DNA of 43,270 bases, from positions 1 through 43,270 of the forward strand of contig SRZB01000028.1 of the NCBI GenBank assembly GCA_004793585.1. Direction: 5' to 3'. The notes beneath the pieces are model-generated. The model had not been told where the DNA came from. It searched no databases and was given only the letters and a program-made list of their open reading frames with translations. Of this stretch, positions 23,774-31,924 are shown in pieces. Source of the stretch: Hominisplanchenecus murintestinalis. Lineage in GTDB: Bacteria > Bacillota > Clostridia > Lachnospirales > Lachnospiraceae. The stretch's first letter is position 1. Each line of letters begins with the position of its first letter. Made by a program: the position numbers and the translations under genes.

Positions 23774-24811
23774 GTGTACACAGTATTGCTGGCAGTAAAA
23801 AACGGATTGATTATGCAGGAATTGAAGCGGCTTCGTATCTGGGGAGATTCTACCGGCTTTCAAATCTGTGAAATTATTTGTGATTTTGAGAAATTGATTC
23901 AAAACTTAAAAGAGAAGAAATATCATCTGATTATTTTGGAAGCGGCGCCGGATAATCATGCGCTGACTCTTTTGAGGACGATAAAAAAAGAAAAGCTCTG
24001 TAAGGCTGTTGCTATAGTCAGTCAGAATGCGGATTTTAAGACTGTGAGAAAAAGCTTTCTGCTGGGGGTGGATGATTATTTTGTGCCCCCTTTTGAAATC
24101 AGTCAGTTTATTGCCCTGTTCAGCAAAATAGAGAATGCCGAGCATGGGAAAATAGAGGCGGAAATCTGCAGGAAAGAAGAATTGTTAAGCTATTTTGAAC
24201 ATGTAGATGCTGCGATAAAAGATTATCTGGATAAACTGCTATATGCGTCGCTTTCTGAATATATGAATCTGTCAGAGGCGTTTGCTTACCTGAAACGGAT
24301 TATTGACGGAGTGCTCTCTGAGCTTTTTGAACGTTATGAGTGGCTGGGTTTTTACTTTCTGCGAGAAGATTATTTGCCGCAGGAAGCAGGCTTTTCAGAT
24401 TATGAGGAAAGCATACAAAAAAGTATAGAGGATTTCTATGCATTCTTTCTTGAATTTTCGGAGTTGTATCCGGCGCATGGAGAGGGGCTGGATGACATTC
24501 TTCTCTATATTTTAAACAGACCAGAAGGGGACTTAAAGCAGAAGACAATTTCAGAAGAACTCTACATAAACCGTTCTTATCTCAGTACGGTGTTTGCCGC
24601 TCAGATTCGGGTTAATTTTGTTGATTATGTCAATACAGTAAAAATGAAACGTGCAGCATATCTGCTGAAGCATACGAAAATGAAAGTAATTGACATTGCA
24701 GGGGCTTTGGACTATAAAGATATGGGATATTTTTTAAAAAGATTTAAGGCAAAGTATGGTGTAACACCGTCCCAGTACCGGATTCCGGAGGCATATGAAT
24801 TTCAGATTTAG
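23774..24811 (+). CDS. AraC-type regulator with a degenerate receiver-like N-terminus
   Basis: The 345-residue protein has a response-regulator-like N-terminal part (about residues 1-120; MYTVLLAVKNGLIMQELKRL, LIILEAAPDNHAL, VAIVSQNADFKTVRKSFLLGVDDYFVPPF). The usual phospho-acceptor Asp position appears to be Glu (LIILE). The middle (about 125-235) is helical, and an AraC HTH pair occupies about 240-340 (EELYINRSYLSTVFAAQIRVNFVDYVN and VIDIAGALDYKDMGYFLKRFKAKYGVTPSQYR). It is likely a local activator of the sulfur cluster. It starts with GTG 23774 behind GAGG. No histidine kinase is encoded nearby. Confidence 0.8.
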   Translation: MYTVLLAVKNGLIMQELKRLRIWGDSTGFQICEIICDFEKLIQNLKEKKYHLIILEAAPDNHALTLLRTIKKEKLCKAVAIVSQNADFKTVRKSFLLGVDDYFVPPFEISQFIALFSKIENAEHGKIEAEICRKEELLSYFEHVDAAIKDYLDKLLYASLSEYMNLSEAFAYLKRIIDGVLSELFERYEWLGFYFLREDYLPQEAGFSDYEESIQKSIEDFYAFFLEFSELYPAHGEGLDDILLYILNRPEGDLKQKTISEELYINRSYLSTVFAAQIRVNFVDYVNTVKMKRAAYLLKHTKMKVIDIAGALDYKDMGYFLKRFKAKYGVTPSQYRIPEAYEFQI

Positions 24812-24862
24812 ATCCAGATACCGATGGCATATTGTGGATTGGAGAAAGGTAATAGAGAAATC

Positions 24863-25795
24863 ATGGCAAAAATCTATCAGAAAATTACGGATATGGTGGG
24901 AGCTACTCCACTGTTGGAGCTTCAGGAATATAGGGCTGCAAATGGATGTAAGGCAAGGATTCTTGCGAAGCTGGAATATATGAATCCGGCAGGCTCTGTA
25001 AAGGACCGGATTGCGGTAAGAATGATTGATGAAGCAGAGAAGGCAGGAATCCTGCATAGAGGAGATGTGATTATCGAGCCGACTTCCGGGAATACAGGGA
25101 TTGGCCTGGCCTGTGTAGCGGCAGCACGCGGATACCGTCTGATCATTACCATGACGGAAACGATGAGTGTGGAGAGAAGAAGGATTTTGTCCGCATACGG
25201 TGCGGAACTTGTTCTGACTCCTGCTTCAAAGGGAACCAAGGGTGCGATTAAAAAAGCAAATGAGCTGGCAGAAGAAATCGGCGGATTTGTTCCCAGCCAG
25301 TTTACGAATCCTTATAATCCTCAGGCTCATTACGAAACAACGGGACCTGAAATCTGGGAAGATACAGAGGGAACTGTAGATATTTTTGTTGCCGGAGTGG
25401 GAACCGGAGGAACCATTACAGGAATTGGGAAATACCTGAAAGAAAAAAATCCGGCGGTGAAAATTGTCGCTGTAGAACCTGCCGGCTCGCCTGTTTTATC
25501 AGATGGGATACCTGGCGGGCATAAGATTCAGGGAATCGGCGCGGGATTTATTCCGGATACTCTGGATACAGAGGTTTATGATGAGATTATAGCTGTAAGC
25601 GATGAAGATGCATATATGACTTGCAGGGAACTGGTGGAAGCAGAAGGCGCTTTGTGCGGAGCGTCCTCCGGGGCAGCCTTGTATGCCGCGAAAAAGCTGG
25701 CTGAAAGGCCTGAGAATGAGGGAAAAACGATTGTAGTATTGCTGCCGGACAGTGGAGAACGGTATCTGTCCATGGGAGTTTTTGATAAAGGATAA
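24863..25795 (+). CDS. cysK: Cysteine synthase (O-acetylserine sulfhydrylase)
   Basis: A 310-residue PLP enzyme making cysteine from O-acetylserine and a sulfide donor. PLP lysine is Lys47 in NPAGSVKDRIA; the substrate loop TSGNTG is at 74-79 and the phosphate-binding loop GVGTGGTITG is present. The C-terminal DSGERYLSMGVFDKG is close to classic CysK. ATG 24863 gives the usual length, with GGAGAAAGG upstream; the in-frame start at 24824 is rejected. Being in a cluster with a ThiS-like carrier and JAMM protease raises the chance that it accepts a thiocarboxylate, as mycobacterial CysM does, but the sequence looks like CysK. Confidence 0.93.
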   Translation: MAKIYQKITDMVGATPLLELQEYRAANGCKARILAKLEYMNPAGSVKDRIAVRMIDEAEKAGILHRGDVIIEPTSGNTGIGLACVAAARGYRLIITMTETMSVERRRILSAYGAELVLTPASKGTKGAIKKANELAEEIGGFVPSQFTNPYNPQAHYETTGPEIWEDTEGTVDIFVAGVGTGGTITGIGKYLKEKNPAVKIVAVEPAGSPVLSDGIPGGHKIQGIGAGFIPDTLDTEVYDEIIAVSDEDAYMTCRELVEAEGALCGASSGAALYAAKKLAERPENEGKTIVVLLPDSGERYLSMGVFDKG

Positions 25796-25812
25796 GTAAG
25801 AGAATGGTAACT

Positions 25813-25853
25813 CGCCTTCAATGACATGGAAAATGTTATTGGAGGCGTTTTTT
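25813..25853 (+). terminator. Intrinsic terminator of the sulfur cluster
   Basis: CGCCTTCAATGACAT (25813-25827) pairs with 25833-25847 (two wobble pairs), loop of 5 nt, then six T. It separates the cluster from the next transcription unit. Confidence 0.9.
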
Positions 25854-25987
25854 ATAGAGAATGTAATAGAGCCTGTGAATTTTGTTAAACTTTTATCCCA
25901 TGGAAAAAGTAAAACATATAATCCATAGATGATTAGCAGGAAAAAGTGTATAAATATGAAAAACAAAACAGGAGTATAAACGAAAAC

Positions 25988-26326
25988 ATGATAAAAGAAC
26001 TGAATAATACAGGGTATGAAGAAATCTTGAAGGAAAAGAGAACGGCTGTCATAGAGTTTTATTCGCAGACCTGTCCGCATTGTAAGCGGACGGAAGCAGG
26101 ACTGAGGGAGCTGGTTCAGCAACTGGATAAGGCTCAGACAGATACAGTTGTATTCGCAAAATGCAATATTGAGTCGGAACCTGCACTTGTAAAGAGGCTT
26201 GAAATTCAGGCATTGCCCACACTGCTTTTTATCCAGGAAGGGCAGATTAGAAACAGGAAGGCTGGTTTTACACATAAACTGATTCTGCAGGAGGAAATCA
26301 GAAAATTAGCAGGGCCGAATCATTAA
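25988..26326 (+). CDS. Thioredoxin-like protein with a CPHC active site
   Basis: A 112-residue thioredoxin-fold protein. The active site is Cys29-Pro-His-Cys32 in FYSQTCPHCKRTE, the dipeptide found in DsbA, which favours oxidation. The cis-Pro segment is ALPTLLFIQEGQ. No signal peptide is seen, so it should be cytoplasmic. It stands directly before the arylsulfotransferase-like gene. In uropathogenic E. coli the periplasmic arylsulfotransferase is served by its own DsbL/DsbI pair, and the neighbourhood here is reminiscent. A GTG at 25946 with AGG five nt upstream is an alternative start that would add 14 residues. Confidence 0.8.
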   Translation: MIKELNNTGYEEILKEKRTAVIEFYSQTCPHCKRTEAGLRELVQQLDKAQTDTVVFAKCNIESEPALVKRLEIQALPTLLFIQEGQIRNRKAGFTHKLILQEEIRKLAGPNH

Positions 26327-26396
26327 GCGTTTTTAGAATGCTGCACAACGGTGATATGGCAATTCATAAGGAGAGATGATTGAAGGAGGATGAAAA

Positions 26397-27926
26397 ATGG
26401 GTTACCCTACGATATTTCCTACAGGTACGTTAAGATATGACAAAGAAAAAGCATGGAATGGTTATACACTCTTTCCATCGAGCCGCGGCGCGCTTCTGAT
26501 TGACATGGATGGGAATGAGGTGCAGCGCTGGGCCGGGCTGGGAGGATTTCCCAATAAGCTGCTGCCAGGTGGATATGTACTTGGCACCAGCGGGACGCGC
26601 AACAGCAAATATGCATTCCAGGATCAGCTGGATTTGATTCAAGTGGATTGGGACGGCAATATTGTCTGGAAATTTGATCGGACAGAGCTGGTAGCTGATC
26701 CGGGGAAAGAACCACAGTGGCAGGCAAGGCAGCATCACGATTTTCAAAGAGAAGGTTCTTCTACAGGTTATTACGCACCGGGAGCAGAACCGTGTGTGGA
26801 TGGCGGAAAAACCCTGATTCTGACACATGAGAATCTTTACAATCATGAGATTACTGATAAGCTTCTGATTGACGATAAGATTATTGAAACAGACTGGGAG
26901 GGGAATATCCTCTGGAGCTGGAGAGCCAGCGATCATTTTAATGAACTGGGGTTTGATGAGGCGGCAAAAAATGTGTTGTTCCGTAATCCCGGACTTCACG
27001 GAGAAGCCGGAGGCGACTGGATGCATATCAATAGCATTTCCACGCTGGGTCCTAATCACTGGTATGAAGAAGGCGACAGGCGTTTCCATCCGGATAACAT
27101 TATTTTCGATGCCAGAAATTCCAACATTCTGGCAATCATCAGTAAAGAAACAGGAAAAATCGTTTGGCGCGTCGGACCTGATTACAATGAGAATGAAGCG
27201 ACGAAAAAACTGGGCTGGATTATCGGCCAGCACCATTTACATATGATTCCCAGAGGACTTCCCGGGGAAGGAAATCTCCTTGTATTTGATAATGGCGGTT
27301 ACGGCGGATATGGCAATCCGAACCCTGGTTCTCCCACTGGCAATAACAATGCACTGCGCGATTATACCAGGGTTCTGGAATTCAATCCGGTTACACTGGA
27401 AATTGTATGGCAGTATACACCGTTGGAAGCAGGCTTTTTGCTTTTCACGGATGCATCGAAGTTTTACAGTTCCTATATTAGCGCCGCCCAGAGACTTCCA
27501 AATGGCAACACGCTGATTACAGAAGGGTCAGATGGGCATTTGCTAGAAGTGACGCCGGAACATGAAATTGTCTGGGAATATATCAATCCTTATTTTCATA
27601 AGATTGCGGGGAAATTCACTAACAATATGATTTATCGTGCGTACCGCGTCCCATATGAATGGGTGCCTCAGCTGGAGAAACCCCAGGAAACATCCATTGA
27701 GCCTGTTGATGTGGAAAGCTTCCGTGTACCGGGGGCGCCGGTGGGCAAGGGGAAAGGAAAGACAACGGTTATTGAAGGTATTGACCCGGAGAGAATCCCC
27801 ATGACAGGCAGCAAGGACAAGGAAGATGAAGATGATGTACAGATTGATTTCTGTGTTGCATCCGTTAAAAAGAGTGAGCTGGAAAAAATAAACCGAAAAA
27901 ATGTGATTAAATCAGAAAACACATAA
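26397..27926 (+). CDS. Arylsulfotransferase-like (ASST) beta-propeller protein
   Basis: A 509-residue protein of the PAPS-independent aryl-sulfate sulfotransferase family, which moves sulfuryl groups between phenols through a histidine. Propeller-blade repeats are clear: DWDGNIVWKF (84-93), DWEGNILWSW (166-175), ETGKIVWRVG (251-260) and two later IVW(Q/E)Y segments. Candidate active-site residues are His113/His114 (RQHHDF), His210 (DWMHINS) and His279/280/282 (GQHHLHM), with FDNGGYGGYG following. There is no signal peptide, unlike the periplasmic E. coli enzyme, and only two cysteines. The C-terminal 70 residues are charged. It starts behind AAGGAGG and is followed by a sulfonate-type importer. 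The reaction here is unknown. Confidence 0.78.
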   Translation: MGYPTIFPTGTLRYDKEKAWNGYTLFPSSRGALLIDMDGNEVQRWAGLGGFPNKLLPGGYVLGTSGTRNSKYAFQDQLDLIQVDWDGNIVWKFDRTELVADPGKEPQWQARQHHDFQREGSSTGYYAPGAEPCVDGGKTLILTHENLYNHEITDKLLIDDKIIETDWEGNILWSWRASDHFNELGFDEAAKNVLFRNPGLHGEAGGDWMHINSISTLGPNHWYEEGDRRFHPDNIIFDARNSNILAIISKETGKIVWRVGPDYNENEATKKLGWIIGQHHLHMIPRGLPGEGNLLVFDNGGYGGYGNPNPGSPTGNNNALRDYTRVLEFNPVTLEIVWQYTPLEAGFLLFTDASKFYSSYISAAQRLPNGNTLITEGSDGHLLEVTPEHEIVWEYINPYFHKIAGKFTNNMIYRAYRVPYEWVPQLEKPQETSIEPVDVESFRVPGAPVGKGKGKTTVIEGIDPERIPMTGSKDKEDEDDVQIDFCVASVKKSELEKINRKNVIKSENT

Positions 27927-27949
27927 TATATGAACAGGAGAGAAAGTCT

Positions 27950-28975
27950 ATGAAAAAAATATTTGCAATACTTACGGCACTGGCACTGGCAGCATCTGTT
28001 GCGGCATGTGGAAATGCTGGTTCATCGAATACAGCGAGTGACACGAATACAAAGGAAAACGCCCAGAAGCTGACAAAGGTGCGGGTTGCCATTATGACAG
28101 GAGGTGCTTCCCACTGGTATGCAGTGATTGGCAAGGAAGCGGGCATTTTTGAAAAGCACGGGCTTGATGTGGAAATTACGGAATTTGCGGCCGGTATCAA
28201 TACGGTAGACGCTATAGTGACCGGGCAGGCGGATTTTGGCAATCTGGCAGATTATGCATGTGTCAACCGTCTTGGAAGCACACAGGAAAACACCAATCTA
28301 AGAATTGTAGATCGTCTGAGTACCAGTAAGGGTGCGAATAATGGCGGCCTGTACGTCAGCGACGATATCAAATCTTTAAATGATTTGGCAGGCAAAGGAT
28401 TTGCAACGCAGCCAGGAACCGTATGGGACTACTGGGTAGCGAAAACATATGAGAAAGCAGGAATCAAAGAGGAAGCTCAGAACATTCTGAACGTGGACAG
28501 TGCGGCTTCAGCAGTGGCGCTGATGATTTCCGGCGAGGCGTCTGCGTTCTGGGCAAGTGGTACCAATGCAGCCAAACTGGAGGATGCAGGTTTCCATTCA
28601 CTGCTGAAACTGGATGATTTGGGGCTGTATACCGATGCGTATTATATCTCTACCAGTGATTTTCTGAAACAGAATAAGGAAGTTTCGGAAGAATTTATTA
28701 AAGCACAGAAAGAAACGGCAGACTGGATTTATGCAAATGAAGACAAGGCGGCGGAGATTTTTGAAAAGGCATCCGGGACGAGTCAGGAACAGTTCCACAG
28801 CGATCTTGCGGCAACACTGCTTGTGACGGATTTTTCACAGGATACGCTGGATCATCTGAGCGATGTTAAAACATGGGCTGTAGAAAACGGACGTTTTTCG
28901 GATTATGATATTCTGAAATTTTCTGATTTTACTGCGCTGAAAGCTGTATATCCTGATTCGATTACAATCAAATAG
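27950..28975 (+). CDS. ABC importer substrate-binding lipoprotein (sulfonate/taurine/nitrate type)
   Basis: A 341-residue lipoprotein with signal MKKIFAILTALALAASVAAC, Cys20 being the lipidated residue. The mature part follows the NMT1/SsuA-like fold: KVRVAIMTGGASHWYAVIGKEAGIFEKHGLDVEI, a DAIVTGQADFGNLADYACVNRL segment, and LNDLAGKGFATQPGTVWDYW. These proteins bind sulfonates, taurine, nitrate or thiamin precursors. Gene context (arylsulfotransferase-like protein, sulfite reductase cluster) favours an organosulfur ligand such as an aromatic sulfonate or sulfate ester. RBS is AGGAGAGAAAG. It is followed by its ATPase and permease. Confidence 0.88.
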   Translation: MKKIFAILTALALAASVAACGNAGSSNTASDTNTKENAQKLTKVRVAIMTGGASHWYAVIGKEAGIFEKHGLDVEITEFAAGINTVDAIVTGQADFGNLADYACVNRLGSTQENTNLRIVDRLSTSKGANNGGLYVSDDIKSLNDLAGKGFATQPGTVWDYWVAKTYEKAGIKEEAQNILNVDSAASAVALMISGEASAFWASGTNAAKLEDAGFHSLLKLDDLGLYTDAYYISTSDFLKQNKEVSEEFIKAQKETADWIYANEDKAAEIFEKASGTSQEQFHSDLAATLLVTDFSQDTLDHLSDVKTWAVENGRFSDYDILKFSDFTALKAVYPDSITIK

Positions 28976-28993
28976 ATGATGAGAGGTATCATA

Positions 28994-30061
28994 ATGTATC
29001 TGGAGATGAAACACATTAGCAAATCGTTTGGAAATTTTAAAGTATCGGATGATGTATCATTTGGGATTGAGCGGGGCAAGCTGGTCGCCCTGCTTGGTCC
29101 CAGCGGCAGCGGTAAGACGACAATTCTCAGAATTCTTGCCGGTCTGGAGCATCAGGATGAGGGAGATATTTATATTGGAGGAAAACTGATGAATGGCGTA
29201 TCAGTGAAAGACAGGGGAATCGGGTTTGTATTTCAGAATTATGCGCTATTCCCATATCTAACGGTGCATGATAATATCGCTTATGGTATGAAGCTCAGGA
29301 AAAAAAGCAAGCATGAGATTCAATCAAAAGTCAGTGAGCTGCTTGAACTGGTTGGGCTGCCGGGACTTGGAAGCCGTTTTCCTGCTCAGCTCTCGGGAGG
29401 GCAGCGGCAGAGAGTGGCGTTTGCCAGGGCACTGGCGACGGAACCGCAGGTGCTCCTGCTGGATGAGCCTTTTGCAGCTATTGATGCGAAGGTGCGCAAG
29501 GAACTTCGCCACTGGCTGAAGGACATGATAGAGCAGGTAGGCATTACCAGTGTATTTGTTACACATGACCAGGAGGAAGCGGTCGAAGTTGCAGATGAGC
29601 TGATTATCACCAATGAAGGGTGCGTGGAACAGGTCGGTACACCGATTGATATTTATAAAAATCCGCAGACGTCCTTTGTGGCACAGTTTATCGGAGAATC
29701 GGTGATCCTGGATGATTATGCTTACGAAAAACTGCGTGGTTTCCAGCGTCAAGAAGGCGCTCCCAGTGCAGCAATCCGGCCGGAATTCGTGAAGGTGATT
29801 GCGGCTGGCCAGGAACCAGAGTTTCCAAGTATCTATATGAACGGTGTAATACGGCATAAGGAATTCAGGGGAAGATATACAGAACTGACAGTTCAGATCG
29901 GGGATATTGAACTGAAGGCAGAACAGCAGATTGATGAGGGAAATATGAAAAAAGGAGATGCTGTGAAGGTCATGGTTTCAAGGCTGTTTGCCTTTGATTC
30001 GAAACAGGCTTACAATCTGGTGAATTTGGGTCTGAAGAATGAAAATATTTACTATATCTGA
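28994..30061 (+). CDS. ABC importer ATP-binding protein
   Basis: A 355-residue ATPase with Walker A GPSGSGKTT, Q-loop FVFQNYALFPYLTV, signature LSGGQRQR, Walker B VLLLDEPFAAID and H-loop FVTHD. After about residue 235 there is a regulatory domain of the TOBE type, as in sulfate (CysA) and polyamine (PotA) importers, whereas SsuB/TauB usually lack one. ATG 28994 is chosen over 28976 because GAGAGG lies between them. It follows the binding-protein gene by 18 nt and powers the permease 68 nt downstream. Confidence 0.92.
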   Translation: MYLEMKHISKSFGNFKVSDDVSFGIERGKLVALLGPSGSGKTTILRILAGLEHQDEGDIYIGGKLMNGVSVKDRGIGFVFQNYALFPYLTVHDNIAYGMKLRKKSKHEIQSKVSELLELVGLPGLGSRFPAQLSGGQRQRVAFARALATEPQVLLLDEPFAAIDAKVRKELRHWLKDMIEQVGITSVFVTHDQEEAVEVADELIITNEGCVEQVGTPIDIYKNPQTSFVAQFIGESVILDDYAYEKLRGFQRQEGAPSAAIRPEFVKVIAAGQEPEFPSIYMNGVIRHKEFRGRYTELTVQIGDIELKAEQQIDEGNMKKGDAVKVMVSRLFAFDSKQAYNLVNLGLKNENIYYI

Positions 30062-30129
30062 TTGTAAAAGAAACAAAATATGCCAGACATAGAATGCACA
30101 TACAATAAAAATGAATGTTGAGGAAAATC

Positions 30130-30897
30130 ATGAAAGAAGAATACAAACTGATTACAATAATTTTGAAAAGCGGACTTATCACATGGCTGTTACTGCTTGC
30201 GGTGTGGAGTTTCGGAGCAATGTTTTATACGGATGATTTCCTGCCGGGACCGTTTGTAACTCTAAAAGGAATGGCTGGCCTGATTTCGGATGGCACACTG
30301 GAAAAAGACATTATGTTCAGCCTGATCCGTGTGCTGAAGGGCTGGATTCTGGGGCTTCTGTTTGCGGTACCTGCGGGACTCTGTGTGGGGTATTTTAAAC
30401 CGGCAGGCTATGTACTGGAGCCGTTTCTAAATTTCTTTCGTTTTATACCGGCAATTGGCTTTATCACCCTGTTTCTGCTGTGGTTCGGCGTAGGGGAATC
30501 CTCCAAAGTCTCCCTGATCTTTTATGCGGTGATATTTCCGGTTATGGTCAATACGATTGCCGGAGTGAAGAGTGTGGATTATTCCCTGATCGAAGCAGCA
30601 CAGTCTATGGGAGCAGGACGGAGTAAAGTGTTCTTTACGGTGATCGTACCGTCTGCTGTGCCGAATATATTTACAGGAGTGCGCCTGGGACTCAGCGGAG
30701 CTATTATCTGTATCGTGGCCGCAGAAATGCTGGCGGCATCGGAAGGAATCGGCTATCTGATCTATACATCGCGCCTGTATTATAGGACAGACTGGATTTT
30801 TACGGGGATATTTACACTGGGAATCATCGGATTGCTGGCAGATAAGCTGCTCCGGCTGCTCGGAAAACGTTTTCTGTATCGATTTGGAGTGCGATAA
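30130..30897 (+). CDS. ABC importer permease (SsuC/TauC-like)
   Basis: A 255-residue inner-membrane permease with about six helices. The EAA loop that docks the ATPase reads EAAQSMGAGRSKVFFTVIVPSAVPNIFTG. The segment LLFAVPAGLCVGYFKPAGYVLEPFLNFFRFIPAIGFITLFLLWFGVGESSK is typical of the SsuC/TauC/NrtB group. ATG 30130 follows TGAGGAAAATC. Only one permease gene is present, so a homodimer is expected, as in Ssu systems. It is the last gene of the organosulfur unit. Confidence 0.9.
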   Translation: MKEEYKLITIILKSGLITWLLLLAVWSFGAMFYTDDFLPGPFVTLKGMAGLISDGTLEKDIMFSLIRVLKGWILGLLFAVPAGLCVGYFKPAGYVLEPFLNFFRFIPAIGFITLFLLWFGVGESSKVSLIFYAVIFPVMVNTIAGVKSVDYSLIEAAQSMGAGRSKVFFTVIVPSAVPNIFTGVRLGLSGAIICIVAAEMLAASEGIGYLIYTSRLYYRTDWIFTGIFTLGIIGLLADKLLRLLGKRFLYRFGVR

Positions 30898-30976
30898 GGT
30901 TCAGATAAACTATTCGGCATCGGCATTGGATGAAAATCCGTATTCATCCGGAGATTTCTATCGTCCTTACACATAG

Positions 30977-31028
30977 AAAGAGGGTATCACTCCATCATCT
31001 GTTTTGATGATTTTGCGACACCCTCTTT
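30977..31028. terminator. Bidirectional terminator
   Basis: AAAGAGGGT (30977-30985) pairs with ACCCTCTTT (31020-31028). An inner ATCATC/GATGAT helix stacks within. It lies between the importer and the convergent YerC-like gene. The 80 nt before it (30898-30976) show nothing else. Confidence 0.65.
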
Positions 31029-31050
31029 ATAATTCTGTCTCCAATCCGGT

Positions 31051-31344
31051 CTATTTGGATGCCTCCATACGGTTAAAGACCATCTCATATCCGTCATTCC
31101 CGTAGTTCAGCGAACGGTTTACACGGCTGATTGTTGCAGTGGACGCCCCTGTTTTTTCGGCGATTTCCAGATAAGTTTTCTTTTCACGCAGCATTTTTGC
31201 CACTTCAAAGCGCTGTGAAAGAGAGAGCAGTTCATTCACTGTACATACATCTTCGAAAAATAAATAGCATTCTTCTTTATTCTGTAAATTTAAAATTGCT
31301 TCAAATAAATGATCAACGGATTCAGTCCTAATTTTCTTACTCAT
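31051..31344 (-). CDS. YerC/YecD-type TrpR-superfamily regulator
   Basis: A 97-residue DNA-binding protein of the TrpR-related YerC/YecD family: DHLFEAILNLQNKEECYLFFEDVCTVNELLSLSQRFEVAKMLREKKTYLEIAEKTGASTATISRVNRSLNYG. The helix-turn-helix is in the second half, TYLEIAEKTGASTATISRV. These small Firmicute proteins are widespread; their regulons are little known. ATG 31344 follows AAGGG; the ATG at 31359 would place that site inside the gene. It has its own promoter at 31460-31488. Confidence 0.88.
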   Translation of the reverse strand: MSKKIRTESVDHLFEAILNLQNKEECYLFFEDVCTVNELLSLSQRFEVAKMLREKKTYLEIAEKTGASTATISRVNRSLNYGNDGYEMVFNRMEASK

Positions 31345-31459
31345 GATTTTTCCCTTCATAGATACGTATTGTGCGTGTTCTATAGCATATCGGACAGCCT
31401 GGAACGATTACCGACATGCGAAAAGAATAGACGCTGCAATTCTACAGCGGATGTTATCT

Positions 31460-31488
31460 ATTTTAACACACTAAAGTTTTAATGTAAA
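31460..31488 (-). promoter_or_regulatory. Sigma-A promoter of the YerC-like gene
   Basis: On the minus strand TTTACA (31488-31483), 17 nt, TAAAAT (31465-31460). The leader to ATG 31344 is about 110 nt; no known element recognised in it. Confidence 0.55.
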
Positions 31489-31566
31489 GTCGCAAGTTCT
31501 GATTCTTGGCAGACCAGTAACTATTCAGTTTTCAATTCCGTTTTGGCGGGCAGTAGTCATTTTTTC

Positions 31567-31618
31567 TTGACAGGATATCAGTATAGGTCTATAATACATT
31601 TAAAAATTAAGTTAAATG
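31567..31618 (+). promoter_or_regulatory. Consensus promoter and ArsR-type operator of the sdpRI unit
   Basis: TTGACA (31567-31572), 17 nt, TATAAT (31590-31595). Immediately downstream is the inverted repeat CATTTAA (31597-31603) / TTAAATG (31612-31618), a typical ArsR/SdpR operator placed over the transcription start, suggesting autorepression. Confidence 0.65.
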
Positions 31619-31639
31619 TTAAATGAAGGGGCGTATGTC

Positions 31640-31924
31640 ATGGGAATGCAGCAAACTCTCCGTGCTTTGGCGGACCCTAGCCGGAGGGAGATATTGAATA
31701 TGTTAAAGAAGGGCAGGATGTCCGCCGGGGAAATCGCAGAGCGTTTTTCGGTAAGCGGCGCCGCGGTTTCCAGACATTTGTCGGTGCTTAAAGAAGCTGA
31801 TCTTATCACAGACCAGCGGGAGGGAAAGTTTATATATTATGATTTGAATGCGTCCGTGCTTGAGGAAATTATGCTCTGGATTTCGGAACTTAGAGGAGGG
31901 GATGGCCATGCTGAGACAAAATAA
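31640..31924 (+). CDS. sdpR: SdpR-like ArsR-family repressor
   Basis: A 94-residue winged-helix repressor close to Bacillus SdpR: QQTLRALADPSRREILNMLKKGRMSAGEIAERFSVSGAAVSRHLSVLKEADLITDQREGKFIYYDLN. In Bacillus SdpR represses its own operon and is held at the membrane by SdpI when toxin is present. No metal-binding cysteine motif of ArsR/SmtB is seen. ATG 31640 has GAAGGGG 8 nt upstream; ATG 31616 falls inside the operator and lacks a ribosome binding site. It overlaps sdpI by 17 bp. Confidence 0.85.
   Translation: MGMQQTLRALADPSRREILNMLKKGRMSAGEIAERFSVSGAAVSRHLSVLKEADLITDQREGKFIYYDLNASVLEEIMLWISELRGGDGHAETK

Noticed and set aside
26430-27236. Minus-strand frame (268 codons) opposite the arylsulfotransferase-like gene
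   Set aside because: The plus strand codes a clear beta-propeller protein with a strong ribosome binding site; the reverse frame has none.
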